A stretch of DNA of 64,000 bases, taken from positions 930,001 through 994,000 of the forward strand of contig OZ219800.1 of the NCBI GenBank assembly GCA_964291275.2. The letters are read 5' to 3'. A program made the translations under genes and the position numbers. Source of the DNA: Bin80 sp964291275 (GTDB lineage: Bacteria; Bacteroidota; Rhodothermia; Rhodothermales; Bin80). Of this stretch, positions 16,359 to 25,768 are shown in pieces; position 1 is the stretch's first letter, and every line of letters starts with the position of its first letter. Under the pieces are notes generated by a model. That model did no database searches. It saw only the letters and a program-made list of their open reading frames with translations, and had not been told where the DNA came from.

Positions 16359-19310
16359 CTACTGAAGTTCGTCTTGTAATCCCGAGTCCTGTACGGCCGA
16401 TTCCTGTGTTGATATCCCCACTACATTCCCGGAGCTGTCAAAAACAGTTCCTTCCGGCAGCCCCATCATTAATGCACGCATTTGATCCGCAGTAACGTTT
16501 GCCTCTTCCCCGAAATCTTCACGAATATTGTTCTCAAACGCCGCCGCTCCCTCATAATCCCCCGCCTGTACATACGCTCTGCGTATTGCATCCACCAAGG
16601 CGTAGGTCATCTCATTCATACTCTGAGAGTTGTTGGTTGATCGTAACCTGTGCCTGGTGAGGGGTTCGGCATGTTGAAGGATTTTCAATGCCCTTGTGTA
16701 CTCACCTGCCTGCTGATAAACCCGCGACGTGTACATGAAAGAAACGAAATCTCCCGGGATCGTCGAAAACGGGATTTTTTCCAACAACCCGTCCATAAGG
16801 GCGATGCCCTCCTCCACTCGGCCAGCCTCAATCAACGCTGCTGCAGTCTGAGCAAAAACATTCCTGTAGTTGTCCACCATACGCCGAATATTAGCATCAT
16901 AGTAGACCTTTGGGTTATCAAGGTTCCTGAACCTGAAGGTCTTCAACCGCGCTGGGGTCACGCCAAGATCAATCCGACCCTGAGGATTGTCGTGGTGTAT
17001 TGGAACGATACGTAACGACTGTCCTTCCAGCTGGAAATAATTCTGTAGATCAAGTCGGCCATCGGACGCCACGGTTACAGCAAAGTACACGGGGCGTTTC
17101 CATCCATCAGCGGCGGCTCCGGCAATTATATTCAGTGCGGCCCAATCTGCACCATATAGGAGATACCTTGTCTCACCAGTCTGAGGATCCGTGCCGAATG
17201 GCCGACCACTCAACGTCCAAGTCATCGCACTGTCGATCATGCTCCTGTCAGATTGGCCGATGAATACTTCTGATTCCTCAGAAAAGAGCTCTGGGTCAAC
17301 AGGCAACTGTATTGTCCTCGGCTCCCATAGACTGGCACCGAGATCATCTATGTCTCTTTCAGACATGCCTATGGGTAAAGGGGCGGATTCCCGTGAATAC
17401 TGGTTTTTCAGTTGCCTCACGTACCATGGTGTATTCAGCAGTGAGAGGTTTGCAACGCGTACATCCCTTCGAATACCTTCGACTTCCTGCGCATACCAGA
17501 GAGGAAAAGTATCATTGTCACCATTCGTGAACAGGACCGCATCCGATGCAACGCTCATCAGCATATTATGCGCGTAATCGGGCGCGACGTAACGACCGGA
17601 CCGATCATGGTCGTCAAAATTCTCGAAAGCCATCCAACCGGGAACAGCTAAGAAAACTACCGCAGCAACAACCCAGCTTATGTTGCGGAACGCATCGCCT
17701 ATTGCGTCCTGTGCAAGCCGAAGAAATCCACTGGCTCCTATTCCAATCCACAGACTGAAAGCAAAAAAGCTCGCGACATACGAATAATCCCGCTCCCGCG
17801 GCTGCAGCGGTGTCTGATTGAGATAAAGAATGATGCCCACACCAGTGACCAAAAACAGGACGAGCACACTGAATGCGCGCCGCCAGTCCCTGCGGAAGTG
17901 GTAAAACATTCCAAAGAAACCCAGTAGCAGAGGTAGCGCAAAGTATCTGTTGCGACTTGCTTTTTCGCTGGGAGTCTGCTGCAATGTTTCGCTTGGCCCC
18001 TCAATAAATGTAATTCCCGTTATTGGTCGCGCTCCTTCAACGTCACTCTCCCGCCCGGAGAAATTCCATAGGAAATAACGGAGGTACATATGACCCAACT
18101 GATACTTCCAGAAGAACTCCCTGTCGGAGTCATAGCGCTGATAGACATTTACGTGCTGCGGCGCAGGTGAATATCGTCTGGGAAATAATTTTTCGTTGTT
18201 CTCATCGAAACCACCGGTCGCATTATTGAAGCTTGGGCCACTCAATAGTTTGGTTTCTCCGTACTGCTCACGCTCCAGATAGGATACAATTGCTTCTGGA
18301 GTTTCGGGATCATTTTCATCAATGGGAGGATCAGCCGCGCTGCGAATAAAAATGACTGCATAACTGGAATACCCGACCAACACCATAAGCAAACATACCG
18401 CAACAAGATTGGCCGTCTGTTTTTGCCGTGTATGCGTTATCCACACCGCTGCAACTACTCCGAGAGCCACCAGCAGCAACACGATCAATGGTTGTCCGAT
18501 TTCTCCTGCGATACCGGGTAATTTTTGTACAATTCCCGGGTAAATAACAAGAAATGCAACGGACGCTATTACCAAAGTTAGCAGAATAGCCTGCCAGCGC
18601 TTCCCGGACTTCCAGCTAGGCTGTCCCTGAACATCCCATTCCTTACGGTCGTACTCGACAAAGAAGAATATCAATGCAATGAAAAAGAGTGCCAGTAAAC
18701 TCAAGAGGTGCACACCGATAGCCAGCCCAAACAAATAGGCTACCAGTACAAGTATCCGGTTTGCCCCTAATCCCAAGCGATCACGCGTATTGGCAAGTTC
18801 CTCCCGCGCAAGATCACTCCACTTCATGATTAACCAAACTACGAGCGCAGTGAAAAGCATAGACATCGCATACACTTCCGCCTCCACTGCATTAAACCAG
18901 AATGAATCCGTTACTGCAAACGTGCAGGCCCCAACCACTCCACCGAACCGATGAAAAAAGGTCGCCGAGACAGGCCCCTTATAACCTGCACGCGTGTTCG
19001 GAGTAAACTCCCGGAGCAATCGAACGATGATCCAATACGTCAGCAGTATAGTGAATGCACTGGAAAACACCGAAACCAGATTGACCGACAGCGCAATCAA
19101 CTCTGACGGAACAAACATGGAAAAAAGCCGCCCGACTAACATATAGAAGGGAGCCCCGGGAGGATGCGATACCTGCAGTCCGTGCGCAATCGCAATAAAC
19201 TCCCCTGCATCCCAAAAACTCGCTGTGGGGGCAACAGTCAGTAGGTACAGTACCAGCGCATACGCAAATACTCCAATAGATATAAATAGGTCTGCACCTT
19301 TAAATTTCAT
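16359..19310 (-). CDS. DUF2723-family membrane protein with TPR-like tail
   Basis: A 983-residue protein common in the FCB group. The N-terminus has the DUF2723 signature: LTVAPTASFWDAGEFIA, an acidic first-loop motif like that of PMT/GT-C glycosyltransferases, then HPPGAPFY. About a dozen transmembrane helices occupy residues 1-580. The rest is a periplasmic domain beginning with the segment FTNGDNDTFPLWY, followed by helical TPR-like repeats (~830-960). Likely acts at the inner membrane in glycan or lipid-linked sugar transfer; the substrate is unknown. Divergent from the lptF/G-like gene. Confidence 0.85.
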   Translation of the reverse strand: MKFKGADLFISIGVFAYALVLYLLTVAPTASFWDAGEFIAIAHGLQVSHPPGAPFYMLVGRLFSMFVPSELIALSVNLVSVFSSAFTILLTYWIIVRLLREFTPNTRAGYKGPVSATFFHRFGGVVGACTFAVTDSFWFNAVEAEVYAMSMLFTALVVWLIMKWSDLAREELANTRDRLGLGANRILVLVAYLFGLAIGVHLLSLLALFFIALIFFFVEYDRKEWDVQGQPSWKSGKRWQAILLTLVIASVAFLVIYPGIVQKLPGIAGEIGQPLIVLLLVALGVVAAVWITHTRQKQTANLVAVCLLMVLVGYSSYAVIFIRSAADPPIDENDPETPEAIVSYLEREQYGETKLLSGPSFNNATGGFDENNEKLFPRRYSPAPQHVNVYQRYDSDREFFWKYQLGHMYLRYFLWNFSGRESDVEGARPITGITFIEGPSETLQQTPSEKASRNRYFALPLLLGFFGMFYHFRRDWRRAFSVLVLFLVTGVGIILYLNQTPLQPRERDYSYVASFFAFSLWIGIGASGFLRLAQDAIGDAFRNISWVVAAVVFLAVPGWMAFENFDDHDRSGRYVAPDYAHNMLMSVASDAVLFTNGDNDTFPLWYAQEVEGIRRDVRVANLSLLNTPWYVRQLKNQYSRESAPLPIGMSERDIDDLGASLWEPRTIQLPVDPELFSEESEVFIGQSDRSMIDSAMTWTLSGRPFGTDPQTGETRYLLYGADWAALNIIAGAAADGWKRPVYFAVTVASDGRLDLQNYFQLEGQSLRIVPIHHDNPQGRIDLGVTPARLKTFRFRNLDNPKVYYDANIRRMVDNYRNVFAQTAAALIEAGRVEEGIALMDGLLEKIPFSTIPGDFVSFMYTSRVYQQAGEYTRALKILQHAEPLTRHRLRSTNNSQSMNEMTYALVDAIRRAYVQAGDYEGAAAFENNIREDFGEEANVTADQMRALMMGLPEGTVFDSSGNVVGISTQESAVQDSGLQDELQ

Positions 19311-19578
19311 GCTGCGATTGCCATGTTTTGAACGCGAAAAACGGAACCAGTGTAACTACGGACTGGAACGCGTGTTGCCGGATCGAGTGTTAAAGGTAAA
19401 TTGTTCACAAGCTACAGTCCGATTATGTGGCTTTTTGCCGCGTCATGATTGCGCTGCCGAATGTTCCTAACATGCCTACACAGGTAACACCCGAATACGA
19501 AGCAACTGGACTGTTCGGGAATTGCAATCTTGGAAACACAAGTGCCTGGTCCTGCACCAGTAAGTCTGGACTCGAAAC

Positions 19579-21054
19579 ATGAATATTATTCATCGTATGG
19601 TCCTACGTCAGCTTCCCGGCCCGTTTCTGGGTTGGTTGGGAACGCTGCTTTTTTTGCTGTTCATGCAGTTTCTCATCAAGTTTCTGCCGGAACTGACAGG
19701 CCGGGACTTGCCATTTGGACTCGTGTTGGAACTTATCGCCTACAACTTGGCCTACATGGTTGTCTTATCTGTGCCCATGGCGGCGCTTTTGACTTCCCTG
19801 ATGGTCTTCGGCTCATTGGCTGAATCGCGCACATGGGTGGTCATCCGTAATTGCGGTATTACGCTGTGGGGTCTGACCTGGCCAGTATTTGCTGTAGCCA
19901 TCCTCCTCACCTGGGGCATGGTATACTTTAACAACGTGTTGCTACCGGAATCAAACTTCAGGGCACGTAACATGTGGGAAACGATCCGCACCGCTCGACC
20001 AGGATTCGATCTGGAGCTTGGTGTGTTCTATCAGGAGATCGATGAATACAGCATTCTGGTCGGCGAGCGGGATGGCAACCTTCTTCAAGACATTCTTATC
20101 TACGACTACACTCAAGGGGGCACCAATGGTGCAACTATCCGGGCAAATAGGGGCGAACTGGCTCCACTTGGAAATGCTGTGAACCTGATTCTGAACGATG
20201 GCGAGATGCACAGACTCACCCGCCGATCCAATGCAAAAGGGACTGAACGGTATGAGAAACTGACCTTCGAACGCCTTCAACTGCGCCTGGACCTCAGTGA
20301 GCTTGGTTTTCAGATGCGTGATCCGTCCACCGGGTATCGGTCAGATCGATCAACACCCATGGACCGTATGCTCAGCATCGTGGACTCTCTCGAGATCCGA
20401 TTATCAGAACAGGAATCTGAGCTACGAAGCAGTATGCCAGTGCCGCTCCCTGAACAAGAACCTAACGTTGCGCCTATGGATGTTTCTCCTGAGAGCCCCG
20501 TAGAATGGCTTCGCGGTGAATCATTTACTACCTCAATGTTCGGTGATAACCCAGCAGACTCGACAGTAATTGTGCCTCGTGCTGTCCTCAGTGGTTTGAC
20601 CGAAGATCAAATCAAGCGTACATTCCAGCGTGCACGTGATTACGGCCGAGATGCCCGAAGTTCTATTGGCAGTAAAGGCCGAAACCTGGCGCGTACAGCA
20701 TCGACAATCAACCGCTATAAGGTTGAAATTCACAAGAAGTATTCGATTTCCGTCGCATGCTTCATTTTCGTCCTTATTGGCATACCACTTGGCTTGAGTA
20801 TTCGCCGGGGCGGTCTTGGAACAGCCGGCATTGTAGCGGTCGGTATTTTCCTCTTCTATTGGGTCACACTGGTTCAGGGAGAAAAATTGGCAGACAGGGG
20901 GCTGCTCAGCCCTTGGATAGGCATGTGGTGCGCAAACATTATTATTGGCATAGTGGGGATCTGGCTCTTCGCAAGGATTGCCTTTGACATGAGGGCCCGA
21001 CCACGCTATACCGGCAGGTTGATATCAAGACATCTTACCGCAAAAACGAAATAG
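19579..21054 (+). CDS. LptF/LptG-family permease
   Basis: A 491-residue YjgP/YjgQ-family protein, the transmembrane part of the lipopolysaccharide exporter LptBFGC. Three helices at the N-terminus (LVLELIAYNLAYMVVLSVPMAALL is the family hallmark region), a periplasmic jellyroll of ~280 residues, and three C-terminal helices with PLGLSIRRGG. Only one permease is encoded here; the partner must be elsewhere. LptF versus LptG cannot be decided. Confidence 0.9.
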   Translation: MNIIHRMVLRQLPGPFLGWLGTLLFLLFMQFLIKFLPELTGRDLPFGLVLELIAYNLAYMVVLSVPMAALLTSLMVFGSLAESRTWVVIRNCGITLWGLTWPVFAVAILLTWGMVYFNNVLLPESNFRARNMWETIRTARPGFDLELGVFYQEIDEYSILVGERDGNLLQDILIYDYTQGGTNGATIRANRGELAPLGNAVNLILNDGEMHRLTRRSNAKGTERYEKLTFERLQLRLDLSELGFQMRDPSTGYRSDRSTPMDRMLSIVDSLEIRLSEQESELRSSMPVPLPEQEPNVAPMDVSPESPVEWLRGESFTTSMFGDNPADSTVIVPRAVLSGLTEDQIKRTFQRARDYGRDARSSIGSKGRNLARTASTINRYKVEIHKKYSISVACFIFVLIGIPLGLSIRRGGLGTAGIVAVGIFLFYWVTLVQGEKLADRGLLSPWIGMWCANIIIGIVGIWLFARIAFDMRARPRYTGRLISRHLTAKTK

Positions 21055-21138
21055 ATCGCTGGTATGCGTTGTTGGGACGGGCTGTATATGATTTGATTGG
21101 CATCCCCAATGCAATCATAGGAACTATCTGACCACTTG

Positions 21139-21813
21139 ATGCTCTACTTGGTACCCACTCCCATCGGGAATTTGTCTGACGTTACATTCCGTGCGATTGA
21201 AATACTGGAAACAGTTGACCTTGTGGCTTGTGAGGATACCCGGCGTTCCTCGATCCTTCTCACGCACTACGGTATTGACACGCCAACGATCAGCTACCAT
21301 GACCATAATGAGCGTAAGCGTGCACCACAGCTGATAGAACGAATGGAGACCGGACAACAGATAGCTCTGATCAGTGATGCGGGTTCACCTGGACTGAGTG
21401 ATCCCGGTTTTTATCTGGTCCGCTTATGCTGGGAGAAAAATATCCCTGTGCATGCACTACCCGGCCCCACTGCACTGATTCCTGCACTCACCACCAGTGG
21501 ACTGCCTTCTGAACGCTTTGTGTTTGAGGGCTTCCTGCCCCACAAAAAAGGCCGCAATAAGCGCCTGGAAGCAATCCGTGTGGAAACGCGCACAATTGTA
21601 CTCTACGAGAGCCCACACCGGCTTGTCCGCACGCTGACTGATCTGGTAAACTCTCTGGGACCCGAACGTACCGGGGCAGTTGCCCGGGAGCTAACCAAAA
21701 AGTTCGAGGAGGTCCATCGGACGAATCTGCAAAAACTGCTTGAATATTTTCGTGATAAGAACACAATCAAGGGGGAGTTCGTGATTATTATTGCACCCCC
21801 TACATTTACCTGA
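21139..21813 (+). CDS. rsmI: 16S rRNA (cytidine1402-2'-O)-methyltransferase
   Basis: A 224-residue RsmI, which 2'-O-methylates C1402 of 16S rRNA using SAM. Family motifs are complete: LYLVPTPIGNLSDVTFRA at the start, CEDTRRS, SDAGSPGLSDPGF and LPGPTALIPAL. A TTG three bases upstream is possible, but the ATG is preferred. Seven bases separate it from the next gene. Confidence 0.95.
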   Translation: MLYLVPTPIGNLSDVTFRAIEILETVDLVACEDTRRSSILLTHYGIDTPTISYHDHNERKRAPQLIERMETGQQIALISDAGSPGLSDPGFYLVRLCWEKNIPVHALPGPTALIPALTTSGLPSERFVFEGFLPHKKGRNKRLEAIRVETRTIVLYESPHRLVRTLTDLVNSLGPERTGAVARELTKKFEEVHRTNLQKLLEYFRDKNTIKGEFVIIIAPPTFT

Positions 21814-21819
21814 ACCCAT

Positions 21820-22461
21820 ATGCCCATCGTACACGTCAAATCATTCACGTTCAGTGATTTTGCCACCAACTGCTATGTCTGCGATAGTGACGGGGAAGCT
21901 GTCATCGTGGATGCAAGTTGCTCGACCGACGAAGAGACCTCGGAACTTGCCAACTATATCAACTCGAACAATCTCAACGTGCGGCATCTGTTACTCACAC
22001 ACGCACACATCGACCACATCTTGGGGTGCAACACTTTGGCAAAACAGTTCAACCTTTCATGGCAAGCCCATCGAGATACATCTATCTGGCTTGCCGGGGC
22101 ACCAGCTCAAGCATTACTGTACGGCATACGGATGGTATGCCCACCTAAAACCGGTAGCTGGTTAGATGAAGGAGATATTATACAATTTGGCAATGCTCAG
22201 TGGCACATCCTGCACACGCCTGGACATGCACCTGGCTCCATCTGTTTTGTAGATGACGTCAACGGCTTTGTTATCGTCGGTGATGTACTATTTAATCAAT
22301 CCATCGGAAGAACAGACTTGCCGGGCGGAAATATGGGAACCCTCATGGCGTCCATTTTCCAAAAGCTGTTCACTCTGCCGAACGACACGCTCGTCTATTC
22401 CGGTCATGGCCCGCCCACCACAATCGGTGCTGAACGCTCGCAAAATCCGTTTCTGGTGTAG
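21820..22461 (+). CDS. MBL-fold hydrolase, glyoxalase II-like
   Basis: A 213-residue metallo-beta-lactamase-fold protein. Metal ligands are visible in THAHIDHILG (HxHxDH), HTPGHAPGS and GDVLF, with a final YSGHGPPT. The short length, without the C-terminal helical domain of true glyoxalase II, matches the widespread YcbL-like thioester hydrolases. It probably shares a transcript with rsmI. Its end is four bases from the convergent gene. Confidence 0.9.
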   Translation: MPIVHVKSFTFSDFATNCYVCDSDGEAVIVDASCSTDEETSELANYINSNNLNVRHLLLTHAHIDHILGCNTLAKQFNLSWQAHRDTSIWLAGAPAQALLYGIRMVCPPKTGSWLDEGDIIQFGNAQWHILHTPGHAPGSICFVDDVNGFVIVGDVLFNQSIGRTDLPGGNMGTLMASIFQKLFTLPNDTLVYSGHGPPTTIGAERSQNPFLV

Positions 22462-22465
22462 TGGG

Positions 22466-23581
22466 CTACAGTAGGTTCTCTTCGAGTGTGTCATCGATCA
22501 TGACCCTCACCTCCTGATCTGTCGGCCGATTGTCCAAACTCATAATGGAGTTGTATACCAGTTCTCCCATATGCTTGCACGTAGCATATCGATCATCCCC
22601 GTAGAATTTATCTAGGCTTGCTGCCAACTGGCACACATCACCTGGATTAGCAATTTTATCTTTCCGCATCACTTCCAGTAGCGCCTCCACACGCCCGTCA
22701 CTAACACTGACACGATGGGCCATCAGTGCCCGTTCCTCTCTGCGATATTGTGCCACTACCGTCGGGGCGAGTACTTCCTGGACCGCTTTCATCAAGGGAG
22801 CATTGGCAGTGTAAGCTTGTGGGCGATAAACTTCAATATTCCGGTGATGACTCTGCTGATCAAAATCGATAGCCCGAAACCGATAGTGATGCTTCTCAAA
22901 GTCCCGCGTAATGTTAACAACAAAGTTGCCCGTATGCATATCGCCAAGCAGCTGTAAAAGACAGCGCGTGTCGAATTTGATAAACTGCTTGGACAACCGT
23001 ACGAGATCGAAGCGGTTCTCCGGCATATCATTCGCCAGAAATACATCTCCTGGCACTCCCACGATATGCTCTTCTATTGTAGTATCGCCCCGAACGAAGT
23101 AGTGAATCCGGCTCGGTGAGAGCAGGTGTTCCAGCTCCAGACCATAAATACGGTTCGCATCAGTTTTCTTGACGTAATAGTAGTCGCAGTTCTCGTTGAG
23201 TGCATTAACAATCCTTACTCTGTATGGCTTTGTATTCCCGTACACGCACAGATCAACCCGATCTACATACAGGTGTTGTACGATTGAAAGATCCCCGTGG
23301 GCTTTCAGGTCAGCGTAGGTTACGACAAGATCATCATTGATTTCCCGTTGCTCACTGGGGGGATAAAACACGCTCATCCAGAGTGTATCCTTGCCATCCT
23401 CACCGTATAACGGCACTCCCTCAACATATCGGCTGAGATCCTGATAACGAACTCCCCTTGTCTGAAGCCTGCCATAACGCCTCAGGTATCCTCCGAGGTG
23501 TTTATTTACCGGGTAGAATGCTTTCTTTCGACTTACCAGATGCCGATCAAGTCGAGCCACGTTCGAATCAGAGTTCTCCAT
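22466..23581 (-). CDS. Hypothetical protein with phosphotransferase-like motifs
   Basis: A 371-residue cytoplasmic protein I cannot assign. Residues ~215-260 contain LLGDMHTGNFVVN followed about 25 residues later by AIDFDQQSH. This resembles the catalytic loop (DxHxGN) and the metal-binding DFD of the kinase-like aminoglycoside phosphotransferase/HipA fold. A lysine pair (YYVKKTDAN) earlier could supply the ATP-binding lysine. It borders the defence island, and the hsdR remnant ends near it. Confidence 0.6.
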   Translation of the reverse strand: MENSDSNVARLDRHLVSRKKAFYPVNKHLGGYLRRYGRLQTRGVRYQDLSRYVEGVPLYGEDGKDTLWMSVFYPPSEQREINDDLVVTYADLKAHGDLSIVQHLYVDRVDLCVYGNTKPYRVRIVNALNENCDYYYVKKTDANRIYGLELEHLLSPSRIHYFVRGDTTIEEHIVGVPGDVFLANDMPENRFDLVRLSKQFIKFDTRCLLQLLGDMHTGNFVVNITRDFEKHHYRFRAIDFDQQSHHRNIEVYRPQAYTANAPLMKAVQEVLAPTVVAQYRREERALMAHRVSVSDGRVEALLEVMRKDKIANPGDVCQLAASLDKFYGDDRYATCKHMGELVYNSIMSLDNRPTDQEVRVMIDDTLEENLL

Positions 23582-23803
23582 ACGATCAAAAACTTTGTTT
23601 CCGGTGGGAACCCCGTCGTTCAGTCCATCCTGAACCTCCTAGATACCAGAAGCAGGGAAACCTCGCGAAAAGCCCACTACAATAACAAAGATGCGTAGCA
23701 ATCGTTCGAACGTATATGCACTGACTAGACGTCCCACAGAAAATCGGTTATCTATGCAGACTTATGGACTCGGTCATTCTCTATATCATGCTTGGTACCC
23801 CCT

Positions 23804-23813
23804 CCTGAGACCC
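23804..23813. repeat. Target-site duplication, left copy (IS4-family element)
   Basis: Ten bases, CCTGAGACCC, repeated exactly at 25176-25185 on the other side of the element. This length fits the IS4 family. Confidence 0.9.
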
Positions 23814-25175
23814 CATAAGCGCTAACTTGTTATAAATAATTGTTGTAGTTTTCCCTGAATCAAAGGAACTTGATCGGGATTTTTTATGAAGCGAACGGTT
23901 ACGACGGCTCCGATTAGTGAGGATTGGAGTGTATTGCTTTCGTTTCTGCCCGAGAACTGGAAGGATTTAGCAGCGGATACGGGCGCATTGCGCGGACTTC
24001 GTAAGGATAAGTCTCCGGAGACGCTTCTGCGAACCCTCCTCATCCACTTGGGATGTGGGCACTCTCTACGTGAAACTGTCGTACGGGCTCGTCAGGCAAA
24101 TCTGGCCGATCTATCTGATGTAGCGCTCCTCAAGCGTCTACGCAAATCTCGGGACTGGCTTTATGCACTCTGCAAGGTGCTATTTGAGGAACATGGGATC
24201 ATCACCTCCGGTGATCCGAAGCATCAGGTACGTGCGTTTGATGCCACGGTGATCTGCGAGCCTGGGCGGACTGGATCGCAGTGGCGAATCCATTATAGCG
24301 TAGCGCTGCCTTCCTTTGGGTGCGATTTTTTCAAACTCACGCCGACCAAGGGAAAGGGAACCGGCGAATCATTGAAGCAATTTCCGGTTCATTCTGGGGA
24401 TTATATTTTGGCAGACCGCGTCTATGCAACGGCCAGTGGCGTGCAATATGTGACGAGCTCTGGTGGGTATGTCACCGTTCGTGTGAATACGGGTACGCTT
24501 CGTTTCAATACGAATCTCGACACGCCATTTGATCTGTTGCATGCGGTGGAGTCGATAACGCGCATCGGTGCGATTGGGGAATGGAAGGTATTGGTCGGGT
24601 CGGATCCTCCGGTCCCTGGACGTATTTGCGTTCTTCGAAAAACAGAGGAGGCGGCCCAGAAAGCCTGTAAGAAAATTCGCAAGGACGCCCAAAACCATGG
24701 AACAAAGCCCCTGGAACAAACGCTACGCTTTGCACGCTACGTCATTGTATTTACCACGTTTCCAGAAAACCAATTTTCTGCATCGCAAGTGCTGGATTGG
24801 TATCGACTGCGGTGGCAGGTTGAACTCGTATTCAAACGATTCAAATCCCTGTCTCAATTTGGCCACCTACCGAAATATGACCCAGAGAGTGCGAAGGCTT
24901 GGCTCTATGGAAAGCTCCTCGTAGCGCTGCTCACGGAAAAAATCGTTCGTCATACACGAACATTTTCCCCCTGGGGCTACCACATTCCAGAAGAGTCCTT
25001 GGAAAGACTTCAAGTTCGCCTTGAACCAAGTAACTCGGGCGATTGAGCCCCCCTGTGGTCTGGAGACCATGATCCAAGACTGGGAAACGATCTCGAAGGG
25101 ACTCAAAGAATCTACCCGTAAAAGAAAAGTCCAGATTGAAAAATATTTTTTCAAACAAACAAGTTAGCGCCTATG
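23814..25175 (+). mobile_element. IS4-family insertion sequence
   Basis: A 1362-bp element. The ends are inverted repeats: CATAAGCGCTAACTTGTT at 23814-23831 and its complement with one mismatch at 25158-25175. A perfect 10-bp duplication flanks it. It sits where the degraded hsdR reading frame stops, so it hit an already decaying gene or helped to decay it. Its transposase is frameshifted, so the copy is probably not autonomous. Confidence 0.9.
23886..25167 (+). pseudogene. IS4-family transposase, frameshifted near the C-terminus
   Basis: The first 360 codons give a normal IS4-type DDE transposase, with AFDATVIC for the first aspartate, ILADRVYA for the second and WYRLRWQVELVFKRFKS as the YREK signature holding the catalytic glutamate. 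The zero frame stops at 25046. In the neighbouring frame the expected tail continues (FKFALNQVTRAIEPP, ETISKGL) to a TAG at 25165. A single extra base in the run TTTTCCCCCTGGGG around 24962-24975 would explain it. A programmed shift cannot be excluded but there is no strong slippery site. Confidence 0.8.
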
Positions 25176-25185
25176 CCTGAGACCC
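25176..25185. repeat. Target-site duplication, right copy (IS4-family element)
   Basis: Exact copy of the ten bases at 23804-23813. Confidence 0.9.
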
Positions 25186-25564
25186 CTGGCAGCCCGTTGA
25201 AGACGAAAAGCGAAGGAATATCCGCTTTGTAAGTCTGCTGTTGCTGAAAGGCAGACCAGATCGTAGCCTTCTCGTCGGTAGGGTTCTTGAGTTCAATTAC
25301 AACCAACGGCAGACCATTGACGAACAACACAATGTCTGCGCGGCGCATTTGCCGATTCTCCTTCACAGTGACTTGGCTGACAGCAAGCCAATCGTTGGCG
25401 CTATGATCTTCAAAATCAATTACTTGAACCTGGGCACCCCGAAAGCGTCCATCTTCATCACTGTATTCGACCGCCACACCTGGTATAGTAGGACTCTCCA
25501 GATCAGGTAGAGCTTACACGGCGCTATGTTTCTTGTAAATCTACATCAAAAAATATATTTTGGC

Positions 25565-25760
25565 TTATGGAGAAGCGACTTGGCAGCTTCGACGGTTAAT
25601 CAGTCTGGTATTCGCGTGCTTTGACCCAAAGGGCTGTAACGCATGATTTCGGGTTCGTGCGGAGCTGCCACAATCTCTAAACGCGCACTCACCGGCAAGA
25701 TGCCGGCTATCGCAAGGTGTGTTCGTGGGCCCTCCTACCGTGCCAATCGCTTCTCCATAA
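25565..25760 (-). ncRNA. Candidate bridge-RNA region of the IS110-family element
   Basis: The non-coding 3' end of the element is bounded by a perfect 14-bp inverted repeat, TTATGGAGAAGCGA at 25565-25578 and its complement at 25747-25760, extending imperfectly to about 18 bp. Inside, on the minus strand, are further hairpins, such as CCGGCATCTTGCCGG. IS110-family elements encode a structured bridge RNA in their longer non-coding end, which this matches in size and place. RNA existence is inferred. Confidence 0.45.
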
Positions 25761-25768
25761 ACCATGAT

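Noticed and set aside
24962..25046. Programmed frameshifting in the IS4-family transposase
   Set aside because: IS4-family transposases are normally made from one frame and there is no clear slippery heptamer with a downstream structure; a one-base indel in a homopolymer run is simpler.
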